Positions 8,681-18,155 of a DNA stretch of 64,000 nt are shown in pieces (position 1 is the first letter of the stretch; each line of letters opens with the position of its first letter). The notes below the pieces were generated by a model. That model searched no databases. It saw nothing but the letters and a program-made list of their open reading frames with translations, and was not told where the DNA came from. The position numbers were made by a program, and so were the translations under genes. This DNA is from an uncultured Lachnospiraceae bacterium (GTDB taxonomy: Bacteria > Bacillota_A > Clostridia > Lachnospirales > Lachnospiraceae), in assembly GCA_947564305.1 (NCBI GenBank), contig CANOBT010000008.1, positions 1-64,000 on the forward strand. The letters are read 5' to 3'.

Positions 8681-10348
8681 ATGAACAGAACTTGGTGGAA
8701 GGAAGCCGTAATCTATCAGATTTATCCGCGCAGCTTTATGGACAGTAACGGAGATGGAATCGGAGATTTAAGAGGAATTATCAGCAGGCTGGACTACTTG
8801 AAATACTTAGGGATTGATGTCATCTGGATGTCCCCTATCTACAAGTCTCCAAATGATGATAACGGTTATGATATCAGCGATTATCAGGCAATCATGGATG
8901 AATTTGGAACCATGGACGATTTTGACGAATTATTAGAAGAAGCACACAAAAGAGGTATTAAAATTGTTATGGATCTGGTGGTAAACCATACCTCTGATGA
9001 ACACAAATGGTTTATGGAAAGCCGTCAGTCTGAGGATAATCCTTACCGTGACTATTACATTTGGCGTGAGGGGAAAGATGCACAGACGCCTCCAAACAAC
9101 TGGGGCTCCAGCTTCAGCGGTTCTGCGTGGCAGTATGATGAAAAGGCGGGCATGTATTATCTGCATCTGTTTTCTACAAAACAGCCTGACCTCAACTGGG
9201 AGAACCCTAAAGTACGCCAGGAAGTCTTTGATATGATGACATGGTGGTGCGACAAAGGCATTGACGGTTTCCGTATGGATGTCATCAACATGATTTCCAA
9301 GGTGGAAGGCCTGCCGGACGGCGAGATTGACGGTTTATACGGAAACTTCCATCCTTACTCGGTAAATGGTCCAAAAGTTCACCAATATCTTCAGGAAATG
9401 AACGAAAAGGTGTTGTCTAAATACGACCTCATCACTGTCGGTGAGACCCCGGATGTTACGACCGAACACGCAAAGCAGTATGCAGGAGAAAATACTCACG
9501 AATTGAATATGGTATTCCAGTTTGAGCATGTACGTTCCCTTGGAAAATATGGAAAATGGAATAACCAGAAAATGCCGCTGACAGAGCTGAAGGCGATTCT
9601 CTCACATTGGCAGATGGATTTATATGGCGAAGCATGGAACAGTCTCTATTGGGATAATCACGATCAGCCAAGAGCGGTTTCCCGCTTCGGAGATGACCGT
9701 CCGCAGTACAGAGAAGCTTCCGCCAAAATGTTGGCTACCTGCCTTCATATGCTGCAAGGTTCTCCCTATGTATATCAGGGTGAAGAGCTGGGCATGACCA
9801 ACTACCCGTTCCAGAGTCCGGCAGATTTTCGAGATATTGAAAGTATCAATGCCTACAAAGAATGGTGTGAAAGCGGTCATGTTTCTCACGAAGAATTCTG
9901 GCCCTGCCTCCTGTGGCTCAGCCGGGACAATGCCAGAACCCCTATGCAGTGGGATGACACAGAACAGGCGGGCTTTACAACGGGTACTCCGTGGATTGCA
10001 GTAAATCCGAATTATAAAGAAATCAACGCAAAGGCTGAAACTGAGGACCCGAATTCTGTTTTCCACTATTACAAAAAGCTGATTGCTTTAAGAAAAGAGA
10101 CTCCAATTATGGTATATGGAAAATACGAGCCGCTTTTCGAGGACAGCGAAGACTGGTTTGTCTATACAAGGACACTGGACAATGAAAAACTGTTGGTAGT
10201 ATGCAGCTTCACTGACCAGGAAACCACATTTACCATTCCGGAGGAATTTGCGGGCGCAGAAGTGCTTATTTCCAATATGGAAAATGTATATGATAAAGGT
10301 ACGGTTACGCTAAGACCATATGAAGCATTTGTATTGTACAAAAAATAG
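8681..10348 (+). CDS. GH13 oligo-1,6-glucosidase, second copy (Val after nucleophile)
   Basis: Paralogue of the preceding enzyme, 555 residues, cytoplasmic. Catalytic residues are Asp200 (GFRMDV), Glu255 (VGET) and Asp328 (DNHDQP); the DSNGDGIGD loop and QPDLNW are present. Val201 follows the nucleophile, the residue tied to alpha-1,6 (isomaltose, panose, dextran-oligosaccharide) preference in GH13_31 enzymes. With the Ala-type paralogue upstream it would cover both linkage types released by starch and isomalto-oligosaccharides. Start chosen at the ATG after AAAGGAG. Confidence 0.93.
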   Translation: MNRTWWKEAVIYQIYPRSFMDSNGDGIGDLRGIISRLDYLKYLGIDVIWMSPIYKSPNDDNGYDISDYQAIMDEFGTMDDFDELLEEAHKRGIKIVMDLVVNHTSDEHKWFMESRQSEDNPYRDYYIWREGKDAQTPPNNWGSSFSGSAWQYDEKAGMYYLHLFSTKQPDLNWENPKVRQEVFDMMTWWCDKGIDGFRMDVINMISKVEGLPDGEIDGLYGNFHPYSVNGPKVHQYLQEMNEKVLSKYDLITVGETPDVTTEHAKQYAGENTHELNMVFQFEHVRSLGKYGKWNNQKMPLTELKAILSHWQMDLYGEAWNSLYWDNHDQPRAVSRFGDDRPQYREASAKMLATCLHMLQGSPYVYQGEELGMTNYPFQSPADFRDIESINAYKEWCESGHVSHEEFWPCLLWLSRDNARTPMQWDDTEQAGFTTGTPWIAVNPNYKEINAKAETEDPNSVFHYYKKLIALRKETPIMVYGKYEPLFEDSEDWFVYTRTLDNEKLLVVCSFTDQETTFTIPEEFAGAEVLISNMENVYDKGTVTLRPYEAFVLYKK

Positions 10349-10358
10349 TTACAAATGG

Positions 10359-10400
10359 GCATCTCAGGGATTTGATAGTTCCTGAGGTGCTTTTTGTTTT
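10359..10400 (+). terminator. Intrinsic terminator after the GH13 genes
   Basis: GCATCTCAGG at 10359-10368 pairs with CCTGAGGTGC at 10381-10390 (one T.G pair), followed by TTTTTGTTTT. It ends the alpha-glucosidase transcript eleven bases after the stop codon. Confidence 0.85.
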
Positions 10401-10502
10401 GTAAAAATAGTTTCAGGGGGAAATCAACTCTTTTCTTATTGGGAAAATCGTTGTAGAATAGTAGAGGATTTATAAGTGGTTACAAAGAAAGAGGGAAGAT
10501 AA

Positions 10503-11729
10503 ATGAATAAGAAGGAAGTATTAGAGATTAGAAAACAGTTTACACCGGCTAATTGTGCTATCACCCGAATCTGCGGCTGCTATGTGGACCATGAAAAGAC
10601 GAAGCAGATGCAGACAAAGGATGCTTTTCTTTCTCTGCCGGAGGAAGAGGCGTTTAAGTATTTTGACATTTTTAAAAAGACACTTTCCGGCGGAATCGGA
10701 CGGAACATGCTGAATATGGAATTCCCGTTAGATCAGGAGATGCCCGGCGGAACACAGGAGTTTTTGATGAAGCTGAAAGACAGTAAGCTGGAAGATGATA
10801 TGCTTGTGGAGGAATTTTATGATAAGATTATCGAGAATTACATATTTGAGGGAAATTATTATATTATTTTAATTCATGCCATGTACGATATTCCGGGAAA
10901 AGCGTCCGATAATCTGGAGATGTATGATTCATCGGACTATGTATACGAATATCTGCTGTGCAGCATTTGCCCGGTGACACTTTCCAAAGCCGGCTTATCT
11001 TACAATGCAGAGGACAATCGGATTCAGGATCGGATTCGTGACTGGATTGTGGAAGCACCGGACAAAGGATTTTTATTTCCGGCATTCAATGACCGCAATA
11101 CAGATCTTCACAGCATTTTGTATTATACGAAAAAAACGCAGGACTTACAGCCGGAATTGATCGATCAGGTATTGGGGGCAAAAATGCCGATGTCAGCGGA
11201 TACCCAGAAGGAGGCATTCCAGATGTTGATCGAGGATACTCTGGGCGAGGACGGCGACTATGAGATTATACGCAATATCCATGACACGCTCAATGATATG
11301 ATTGCGGAGCATAAGGAGGAACCGGAGCCACTGGAGCTGGATAAGACCGATATGAAGAAGGTGTTTGAAAACAGCGGGGTGCCTGTGGAGAATATGGAGC
11401 TGTTCGAGCAGACTTATGATGCGGCGGCAGGGGAGAAGACCTCTCTCATGGCGGAAAATATTGCAGAGACCAGGAAATTCAATATCGAGACTCCCGATGT
11501 GGTGATCAAAGTGAATCCGGACCGGGCAGACCTGGTAGAAACCAGAGTGATTGACGGCAGACAGTGTTTGGTCATTGCGGTAGACGACCATATAGAGGTA
11601 AACGGGATCAATGTACGGACGATAAAAAGGCCTGGAAGTGTTGAAATTGTTGGTAACATTGAGAATGTGGAAAATGCTGACGATACTGAGAATATTGGAA
11701 ATATTGAGGAGACGGAGGCTGAATCATGA
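10503..11729 (+). CDS. DUF4317 family protein
   Basis: A 408-residue acidic cytoplasmic protein of the DUF4317 family, common in Lachnospiraceae and without known function. The N terminus MNKKEVLEIRKQFTPANCAI is the family start. No membrane segment or catalytic motif is evident. The last 30 residues are a low-complexity acidic tail built on repeated NIEN/NIEE units. An AGAGGGAAGA site precedes the ATG. Its stop overlaps the start of the following small gene (ATGA), so the two are translationally coupled. Confidence 0.85.
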   Translation: MNKKEVLEIRKQFTPANCAITRICGCYVDHEKTKQMQTKDAFLSLPEEEAFKYFDIFKKTLSGGIGRNMLNMEFPLDQEMPGGTQEFLMKLKDSKLEDDMLVEEFYDKIIENYIFEGNYYIILIHAMYDIPGKASDNLEMYDSSDYVYEYLLCSICPVTLSKAGLSYNAEDNRIQDRIRDWIVEAPDKGFLFPAFNDRNTDLHSILYYTKKTQDLQPELIDQVLGAKMPMSADTQKEAFQMLIEDTLGEDGDYEIIRNIHDTLNDMIAEHKEEPEPLELDKTDMKKVFENSGVPVENMELFEQTYDAAAGEKTSLMAENIAETRKFNIETPDVVIKVNPDRADLVETRVIDGRQCLVIAVDDHIEVNGINVRTIKRPGSVEIVGNIENVENADDTENIGNIEETEAES

Positions 11730-11956
11730 GAATGATGGAGTTTACCATTGAAAATAAGGAGGCTTTTCAGATTGGGCAGGAGATGAGTATTACAGAAGGT
11801 ATTTTGCCTTCTTCCTACTACTACACTCTGGAGCACATGTTGGGGATGAGTGCAAACTACCGAAGTTATGAAAGACTAAAATCCCGGAAAGGGATTGTAA
11901 AGGAAATTAAATCGACGGATAAATTTGATATCGTAGTTCTGGAATTTGATGAATGA
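11726..11956 (+). CDS. Small conserved-looking protein coupled to DUF4317
   Basis: A 76-residue protein, unrecognised, starting MRMMEFTIENKEAFQIG and ending in an acidic FDIVVLEFDE. It has no signal peptide or membrane segment. The ATGA overlap with the DUF4317 gene and the terminator 20 bases after its stop argue that it is real and that the two products act together. In-frame ATGs at codons 3 and 4 are alternative starts. No function is proposed. Confidence 0.7.
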   Translation: MRMMEFTIENKEAFQIGQEMSITEGILPSSYYYTLEHMLGMSANYRSYERLKSRKGIVKEIKSTDKFDIVVLEFDE

Positions 11957-11975
11957 TTCACGCTTTTCATAAAAG

Positions 11976-12012
11976 ACTCCCAGCCACATATGTATGTGTC
12001 CGGGAGTTTTTT
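11976..12012. terminator. Bidirectional intrinsic terminator
   Basis: ACTCCC at 11976-11981 and GGGAGT at 12002-12007 enclose a second stem CACATA/TATGTG; TTTTTT follows on the plus strand, and AAAA before the stem gives a T-run on the minus strand. It serves the plus-strand DUF4317 pair and possibly the convergent purC transcript. Confidence 0.85.
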
Positions 12013-12014
12013 AC

Positions 12015-12060
12015 ATACCATCGTATGCGAAAGAAGCTGCCAGTGGCGCGTTTTCTGTAT
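12015..12060. repeat. Interspersed two-hairpin repeat, copy 1
   Basis: ATACCATCGTATGC, then an imperfect GC-rich hairpin centred on GCCAGTGGC, then CGTTTTCTGTAT. It matches the element at 63951-63995 almost base for base (same first 14 and same last 22 bases, one-base length difference). The first part folds as CATAC-CATC-GTATG. It lies just after a terminator in the space between convergent genes. Related in layout to 34822-34886. Confidence 0.8.
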
Positions 12061-12112
12061 GGTTTGTTTCATCAATGAGATATCGGTGTAAGAATTACTT
12101 TTTAAATATTTT

Positions 12113-12982
12113 TCAGAGTTTTTCACCAGTCAGCATCTCATACCCCTGCAAGTATTTTCCAATCGTTTTTTCCACGATGTCCCCCGGCAGCGTCCAGTCA
12201 TTTCCTGGATTCGCTTTGAGCCAATCCCGCGCAAACTGCTTGTCAAAGGAAGGTTGCCCGTGCCCAGGCTCATACTCGTCCGCAGGCCAGAAGCGGGAGC
12301 TGTCCGGAGTCAGCATCTCATCACCAAGGACGATATTACCGTCTTCATCTAATCCAAATTCAAACTTTGTATCTGCGATAATGATGCCGCGGCTTCTGGC
12401 ATAATCTGCACATTTCTTATAAAGCGCGATGGTGTAATCGCGAAGCTTGGAAGCATATTCCTCGCCTTTGCCGGGAAAATATTTTTCCAGATGAGCGATG
12501 CTCTGTTCGTAGGAGATATTTTCGTCGTGGTCGCCGATCTCAGCCTTAGTGGATGGTGTGTAAATTGGCTCCGGTAATTGGTCGGATTCTTTCAAGCCTT
12601 CAGGAAGACGGATTCCGCATACGATGCCGTTTTCCTGATAACTTGCCCAGCCGCTGCCGGTGATATAGCCGCGTACAATACATTCAATGGGAAGCATGTT
12701 CAGTTTCCGGCACATCATACTGTTGCCGTCGAACTGAGGCTGACGGAAATATTCCGGCATATCTGCCACATCAGTGGAAATCATGTGGTTTGGCAGGATA
12801 TCTTTTGTCATGTCGAACCAGAAACGGGACATCTGTGTCAGTACGGTTCCCTTTTTGGTTACTTCATTTTTCAGAATTACATCAAAACAGCTAATACGGT
12901 CGGTTGCAACCATGATCAGGCTGTCGCCGTTATCATAAATCTCACGGACTTTCCCTTCTTTTATCGGTTTCATCTCGTACAC
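12113..12982 (-). CDS. purC: SAICAR synthetase (phosphoribosylaminoimidazole-succinocarboxamide synthase)
   Basis: Step of de novo purine synthesis joining CAIR and aspartate with ATP, 289 residues, cytoplasmic. Visible family features: GKVREIYD near the N terminus, the VATDRISCFDV motif, CIVRGYITGSGW, and near the C terminus DEMLTPDSSRFW. This is the longer PurC form (about 290 residues). AGAGAGGTG precedes the ATG. It stands alone on the minus strand, away from other pur genes; no purine riboswitch was recognised in the 253-base gap upstream. Confidence 0.96.
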   Translation of the reverse strand: MYEMKPIKEGKVREIYDNGDSLIMVATDRISCFDVILKNEVTKKGTVLTQMSRFWFDMTKDILPNHMISTDVADMPEYFRQPQFDGNSMMCRKLNMLPIECIVRGYITGSGWASYQENGIVCGIRLPEGLKESDQLPEPIYTPSTKAEIGDHDENISYEQSIAHLEKYFPGKGEEYASKLRDYTIALYKKCADYARSRGIIIADTKFEFGLDEDGNIVLGDEMLTPDSSRFWPADEYEPGHGQPSFDKQFARDWLKANPGNDWTLPGDIVEKTIGKYLQGYEMLTGEKL

Positions 12983-13235
12983 CTCTCTATTCTTCGTTTT
13001 CAGTCACCCAGGATGAAAATGCCGGGATTCAGAATATCATTCATCCGGCAAGTCAACCCTATATATAGCTAAACAGATTTTGTAACAAAAATCAATATGA
13101 AATTCTTAATAAAATTTAAGAAATTGTTGTCACGGTTTTTAAGAAGTAAGGGCTAAAGTAGGGTTATAGCAAAGAAGTTAGAAAAGTGAAACGGTCTGTG
13201 GAGAGCAGAATCCGACTGAGATTTAGGAAGAGGAG

Positions 13236-14225
13236 ATGAATTTAGACATGAAGAAAATCAGCATTATAATCCCTTGTCTGAACGAGGAGGAGGCTTTGCC
13301 GGTATACTACCAGAAAATGTCTGCTGTCATGGAGCAGATGGCAGAGGTGGAATTTGAACTGCTATTTGTAGATGATGGTTCTACAGACGGCACATTGAAT
13401 CTGATGAAAGAGATGAATCAGAAGGATGGAAGGTGCTGTTTCCTGTCATTTTCCAGGAATTTTGGGAAAGAGGCGGCCATTTATGCGGGACTGAAAAATG
13501 CCAAAGGTGACTTTGTGGCTGTCATGGATGTAGATTTGCAGGACCCGCCGGAGCTTTTGCCGGAAATGTACCGGGTGATTACCGAAGACGGGTATGAGTG
13601 TGTGGCAGCAAAGCGTTCCACGAGAACCGGGGAACCAAAGATTCGCTCTTTTCTCTCAGACAAGTTTTATCAGTTTATCAACCATATTTCCAGAGTGCGC
13701 CTTGTAAGCGGGGCCAGGGACTACCGGCTGATGAGCCGGAAGATGGTGAATGCAGTTTTAGAAATGAGTGAGTACAACCGATTCTCGAAAGGAATTTTTG
13801 AATGGGTCGGGTTTGAAACAAAATGGCTGGAATATGAAAATGTAGAGAGGGCAGCAGGGGAGACGAAATGGTCTGTGCGCAAGCTGTTCTGGTATTCTCT
13901 GGAGGGCATCACAGGATTTTCTGTTGCGCCGCTTTCACTGGCGTCAGTCATGGGAATGGTGTTCTGCGCTCTTTCCTTCCTGATGATACTATTTATCATT
14001 GTGCGTACACTGGTGTGGGGAGACCCGGTATCAGGATGGCCCTCTCTGGTGTGTATCATTTTTCTGGTCAGTGGGATTCAACTGTTTTGTACAGGGATTG
14101 TGGGGCAGTATTTATCGAAAACCTACCTGGAAACCAAACACCGCCCGGTATTCATTTTAAAAGAGTGCAGTCAGGAAGAAAATGAGGGGGTCAAAGGAAA
14201 TCTCGAAAGCTGCGGACAGTCATGA
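13236..14225 (+). CDS. GT2 family glycosyltransferase (GtrB/DPM1-like)
   Basis: A 329-residue polyprenyl-phosphate glycosyltransferase-like protein. The GT-A domain has SIIIPCLNEEEALP, the nucleotide-binding VDDGSTDGT, the metal-binding DVDLQDPPE, then ETKWS before two C-terminal membrane segments (about residues 229-257 and 268-292). Such enzymes load a sugar on undecaprenyl phosphate for transfer on the outer face. The next gene, overlapping by four bases, is a YfhO-type multispan protein, fitting a loading/transfer pair. A start at 13248 (MKKISIIIPC) is also possible. Confidence 0.9.
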   Translation: MNLDMKKISIIIPCLNEEEALPVYYQKMSAVMEQMAEVEFELLFVDDGSTDGTLNLMKEMNQKDGRCCFLSFSRNFGKEAAIYAGLKNAKGDFVAVMDVDLQDPPELLPEMYRVITEDGYECVAAKRSTRTGEPKIRSFLSDKFYQFINHISRVRLVSGARDYRLMSRKMVNAVLEMSEYNRFSKGIFEWVGFETKWLEYENVERAAGETKWSVRKLFWYSLEGITGFSVAPLSLASVMGMVFCALSFLMILFIIVRTLVWGDPVSGWPSLVCIIFLVSGIQLFCTGIVGQYLSKTYLETKHRPVFILKECSQEENEGVKGNLESCGQS

Positions 14226-16870
14226 GGTGGGGAGAGATGAAGGGAGAAAAGCGAAAAATAGAACAGATGAAATGCGGACAAAAATGCATTCAACTTTTGG
14301 CGCTTTTGCTGTTGGTGTCACTGTCATTTATCTTCTGTTGGCTTTTTGTCGGAAAATATGGAATATTCGGCTCTAAGGTGGACTGGATCAGTCAGCATAG
14401 TGTGCTGCCGGACTATTTCCGGCGTCAGTTCTATGAGACCGGGGATTTGTTTCCGGAGTATGCGGCCAATATTGGGGGAGGACAGAATATTTATCATTTT
14501 TCTTACTATGGGCTGTACAGTCCCGTAGTTTTGCTGTCCTATCTGTTTCCGTTTGTAAAGATGGGGGATTATCTCATGGGAGCATTCATGGCATGCCTTG
14601 CAGGTGCGGCGGCGTTGTTCTATATATGGCTTCAAAAGCGCGGATTTTCTACAGAAATCAGCTTTTTATCGTCGCTGATGTTTTTACTGTCCGGGTCGAT
14701 GATCTTCCATTCCTACAGTCAGGTGATGTTTGTAAACTATATGCCTTTTCTGTGTATGGCGCTGCTGGGGGTGGACCGATACTTTGAAAAAGGAAAGAGC
14801 GGGCTTTATGCGGTCAGTGTCTTTCTGATGATCATGACCAGTTTTTATTTCAGCATCGGGGGAATGCTGTCACTGGTACTTTACGGAATTTACCGATACA
14901 TGCAGGTTAGGGACACAAAAATAACTGTGAAAATATTTTTGATGGATGGAATCAGTTTTATTCTTCCTATGTTGTCTGCTGTATTGATGAGCGGTGTTTT
15001 GCTGCTGCCGACTGCTGCGGCACTGTCCGGGAGGGGGAGCGCCAGTGATGGCGGTTACAGTCTGGGGGCGCTTCTGATTCCCAATATCGAGATGGGGAGG
15101 TTTCTATACACCCCCTATGGGATTGGATTGACTACGCTTATGGTTACGGTTTTGCTCACTGGGCTGTTCTACCGGAAATGTTGTGAGAGAATCCTGGTCT
15201 ATGGCTGTGTTCTGGTTCTCACCCTTCCCTGCTTCTCCTGGGCGCTGAACGGCGGCCTTTATATCCGGGAAAAAGCATTGATACCGTTTTTGCCGCTGCT
15301 CTGTTATCTGACTGCGGATTATATGAGAAAAATGGGAGAGGGGAAGATTTCATTTGCAGCAGGACTCATTCCCTATGGACTGACTATCGTGCTTTTATTA
15401 TTCGGGAAATTTCCGTCAGATATTGCGGAATATAAAATGCTGATTCTCTTAGATGCAGCGGTGATGCTGGTGTGCTATATATTGTTTGCAGCCAAAGGAA
15501 ATCTGAGATTTCTTCTAGTTCCGCCGGTTTTATTTCTAATCCTTTTTGGCAGTGTGTTTCATCAGTGCGCGGACAGGATAGAGAGTCAGAAATTTTATAA
15601 GAAAGTAACGGATGAGGCGATAGGGCAGATTATAGCTGAGGCACTTGATGAGGAAACTGGATTTTATCGTCTGGAGCAGACAGGGAGTGAGACGGAGAAT
15701 GCCGCCAATCTGAATCGAGTTTGGGACATGAGGCAGTATATTTCTTCTGTATACTCTTCAGCATACAATGAAGAATACCAGAAATTCCGAAAAACAATCT
15801 TTCAGGTAGAAGAACCGTTTCGGAATGATTTGATGCAGCCCACATCAAAAAATCCTGTATTTTTGGATGTGATGGGGGTGAAATACCTTGTGTCCAAACA
15901 GGATGTGCCAGGATGCACGCCTGTGAAGAAGGTGGGGCATTATACCTTGTATGAAAATCCTGGGACAGCGCCCATTGCGTATGTGACAGACCGCATGATC
16001 TCCAAACAGGAGTATGAAGAAATGGAGTTTCCTTATAATCAACTGATATTTGCTTATGGAGCAGTGGTTGACGGAAAGGAGAATGTGGAGCTTCCGAAAG
16101 AAGTAGAGGAAGGTTTCCAGGATTTACAAACTGTGGGGTTCGAGCTGCCCCAAAAGCGGACAGACGAGCTGCAGATTCAAAAGAAGGGGCAGGGGTATAC
16201 AATCCAGGCCCAAAAGAAAACGGCAATATCTGTAGAAATTTCTGCGGCTGAGAAGAATAAACTGGAAACAGAGAAAATATTGTTTCTGCAGTTTCAGATA
16301 AAAAACAACCGTCCGAAAGAGGATGTAACAATCTGGCTGGAGGGGGAGCGTAACAAGCTGACATCCGAGGAACACACTTACTATAATGGAAATACCACAT
16401 TTACTTATGCTGTTGTGTTGAAAAAAGGACAGGAGTCCGTGAAACTTACGTTGGGAAAGGGAGACTATGAACTTACAGAGCTTTGCGGTTTTCTGGGAGA
16501 CTGGGGAGAAAAAGAGAGCAGAGAGCGTGGAGGTGGGTTGTATCAGTCTATATTTGAATGGGATAAAGAAAAGACCCAGGGCAATCGGATTGCCGGGTCT
16601 GTAGATGCAAAGAAAAAAGGATATTTTATTACGTCGATACCTTATGATTCGGGTTATGAAATCTGTATTGACGGTCAGAAAACAGACTATGAAAAAGTAA
16701 ATACGGCGTTTCTCGGATTCCCGATAGCGCAGGGGAAGCATGAGGTAGAAATGATTTACCATGCTCCTGGGCTGAAAACGGGAAAATATGTTTCCGCTGC
16801 AGGATTTGTAATGTTTTTCATATTGCTGTTTACTGAAAAAGGCAGGAGAGAACAGATTGCAGTCCTTTGA
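14222..16870 (+). CDS. YfhO-family membrane protein, likely glycosyltransferase
   Basis: An 882-residue YfhO-family protein: about a dozen membrane segments in the first 450 residues and a large soluble, presumably extracellular, C-terminal part ending in one more membrane segment and KGRREQ. YfhO proteins glycosylate lipoteichoic acid in Bacillus and Listeria with a partner that loads the lipid-linked sugar; the coupled GT2 gene upstream supplies that partner here. GGENIYHF-like loop after the first segment (residues near 85) is where the family's catalytic acidic residues are expected. The acceptor polymer is not known in this organism. Confidence 0.85.
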   Translation: MRWGEMKGEKRKIEQMKCGQKCIQLLALLLLVSLSFIFCWLFVGKYGIFGSKVDWISQHSVLPDYFRRQFYETGDLFPEYAANIGGGQNIYHFSYYGLYSPVVLLSYLFPFVKMGDYLMGAFMACLAGAAALFYIWLQKRGFSTEISFLSSLMFLLSGSMIFHSYSQVMFVNYMPFLCMALLGVDRYFEKGKSGLYAVSVFLMIMTSFYFSIGGMLSLVLYGIYRYMQVRDTKITVKIFLMDGISFILPMLSAVLMSGVLLLPTAAALSGRGSASDGGYSLGALLIPNIEMGRFLYTPYGIGLTTLMVTVLLTGLFYRKCCERILVYGCVLVLTLPCFSWALNGGLYIREKALIPFLPLLCYLTADYMRKMGEGKISFAAGLIPYGLTIVLLLFGKFPSDIAEYKMLILLDAAVMLVCYILFAAKGNLRFLLVPPVLFLILFGSVFHQCADRIESQKFYKKVTDEAIGQIIAEALDEETGFYRLEQTGSETENAANLNRVWDMRQYISSVYSSAYNEEYQKFRKTIFQVEEPFRNDLMQPTSKNPVFLDVMGVKYLVSKQDVPGCTPVKKVGHYTLYENPGTAPIAYVTDRMISKQEYEEMEFPYNQLIFAYGAVVDGKENVELPKEVEEGFQDLQTVGFELPQKRTDELQIQKKGQGYTIQAQKKTAISVEISAAEKNKLETEKILFLQFQIKNNRPKEDVTIWLEGERNKLTSEEHTYYNGNTTFTYAVVLKKGQESVKLTLGKGDYELTELCGFLGDWGEKESRERGGGLYQSIFEWDKEKTQGNRIAGSVDAKKKGYFITSIPYDSGYEICIDGQKTDYEKVNTAFLGFPIAQGKHEVEMIYHAPGLKTGKYVSAAGFVMFFILLFTEKGRREQIAVL

Positions 16871-16895
16871 GACTGGCAGTCTGCTGCTGCTCAAT

Positions 16896-18155
16896 CTACT
16901 CCGTTGTGCCCTGTTTTAGTCTGAGCAGGGCAGAACGTGTCTCATGGGGCGATTCGTCCCTGTATACCTTTGGTGTAGTACCGGTGATGCGCTTGAAAAG
17001 CCGGGTAAAATAATAGATATCCGGAACGCCGCACTGCTGCGCGATGGACTTAATCGGAAGGTCTGTGCACAGAAGAAGCTTCTGGGCATGCTCTACACGG
17101 CTTTTATTTACATAATCGGTTAATGTCATACCAACTTCCTTTTTAAACAGTGTGGAGAGATAACTGGCATTTACATTAAGCTGCTCAGCCAGGACATTCA
17201 GCCTCAGGTCAGAGCATATATCGGTATTGATGTAGGTCAGCGCTTTGCGGATGATCACCGAATAGTGCTGTAAATTATATTTTCGGATGAGATTGCAGTA
17301 TTCATGTACCATTCTTACATGGAAATTATGGAATTCTTCGATGCTCGTAATATCCTCAATAAAAGGAATTGTGCTGTTGGAATGGGAGTCAATATGTATG
17401 GGGTGTACACCTGCCTGCTCTGCTGATTTCCGCAAAAGCGTATTCAATGTGATGGTATAATCCTTCAGGTCTCTCACCCGGTTCGGCAGGCGTTGGGGCA
17501 GTACGAAAGTGCGGAATTTAACCATAACTTCAAGTGCAAGGTCTTCGTTGCAATTGCTGACAGCGTTCATGAGGGCATTTTCTGTTTCATACCGGGCTTC
17601 GATAATGCGGATATTCTGGAATGGTTCATCAGGGATACGAAGATAATTTTTGTACTCGGTATGCCATAAGTCCAAAGTGTTATTATCGTTATATTCGATA
17701 CGATAATTTCCATTGCCATAGAGGATGTTCCCAAATTCTTCAAAAATAGTTTTCAGAAAATCACGGGAAGGGAAAAATGTCAGGCGTTCATAATAAAATG
17801 TCAGATTCGCATGAAATTCTTCGGGCAGTTCCAGACTGTTGATCAGAGACTGAAAACGGGCTTCATCCATTGCATCAAACAGTATGGGGCCGCAGAAAAG
17901 CCATTGTTCTTCATCAGGTAAATATAGTGCGATATAATAGCATTGAAAAACATCTTTTTGAAAATAAATGACTCCTGGCTCGGCATTGGAAATCCATTCA
18001 TGAATCTGGAATGCGTCATCCGGAAGACCTAGAATTTTACTGCGCAGTCCTAAATCAAACGGCTCTGTTTCTTCCCCGAAATCTGCAGTACGGTGTATGG
18101 GAATATAATTGGCCTGCAGGATATTCTGCATGAATTGAACGATATCGCTTTTCAA
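16896..18155 (-). CDS. AraC-family regulator divergent from the uronide locus
   Basis: A 419-residue regulator with a large N-terminal region of unknown fold and a C-terminal AraC helix-turn-helix pair (RLNVLAEQLNVNASYLSTLF and the second motif CGVPDIYYFTRLFKRITGTT). AAGGAG has ideal spacing to a TTG at 18155; the upstream GTG at 18164 would overlap that site. It is transcribed away from the GH2 gene across a 354-base AT-rich gap, the usual arrangement for a local activator of the glucuronide genes. It meets the YfhO gene tail to tail with 25 bases between. Confidence 0.88.
   Translation of the reverse strand: MKSDIVQFMQNILQANYIPIHRTADFGEETEPFDLGLRSKILGLPDDAFQIHEWISNAEPGVIYFQKDVFQCYYIALYLPDEEQWLFCGPILFDAMDEARFQSLINSLELPEEFHANLTFYYERLTFFPSRDFLKTIFEEFGNILYGNGNYRIEYNDNNTLDLWHTEYKNYLRIPDEPFQNIRIIEARYETENALMNAVSNCNEDLALEVMVKFRTFVLPQRLPNRVRDLKDYTITLNTLLRKSAEQAGVHPIHIDSHSNSTIPFIEDITSIEEFHNFHVRMVHEYCNLIRKYNLQHYSVIIRKALTYINTDICSDLRLNVLAEQLNVNASYLSTLFKKEVGMTLTDYVNKSRVEHAQKLLLCTDLPIKSIAQQCGVPDIYYFTRLFKRITGTTPKVYRDESPHETRSALLRLKQGTTE

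Noticed and set aside
9620..10066. A 148-codon minus-strand ORF inside the second GH13 gene
   Set aside because: Antisense shadow of a conserved catalytic domain.
12578..13072. A 164-codon plus-strand ORF opposite purC
   Set aside because: It is antisense to conserved purC motifs and has no plausible start signal.
15630..16894. Two overlapping 256-codon ORFs on the minus strand inside the YfhO gene
   Set aside because: They lie antisense to a full-length YfhO protein with clear family features, have no ribosome site and read as low-complexity Ser/Pro/His-rich shadows.
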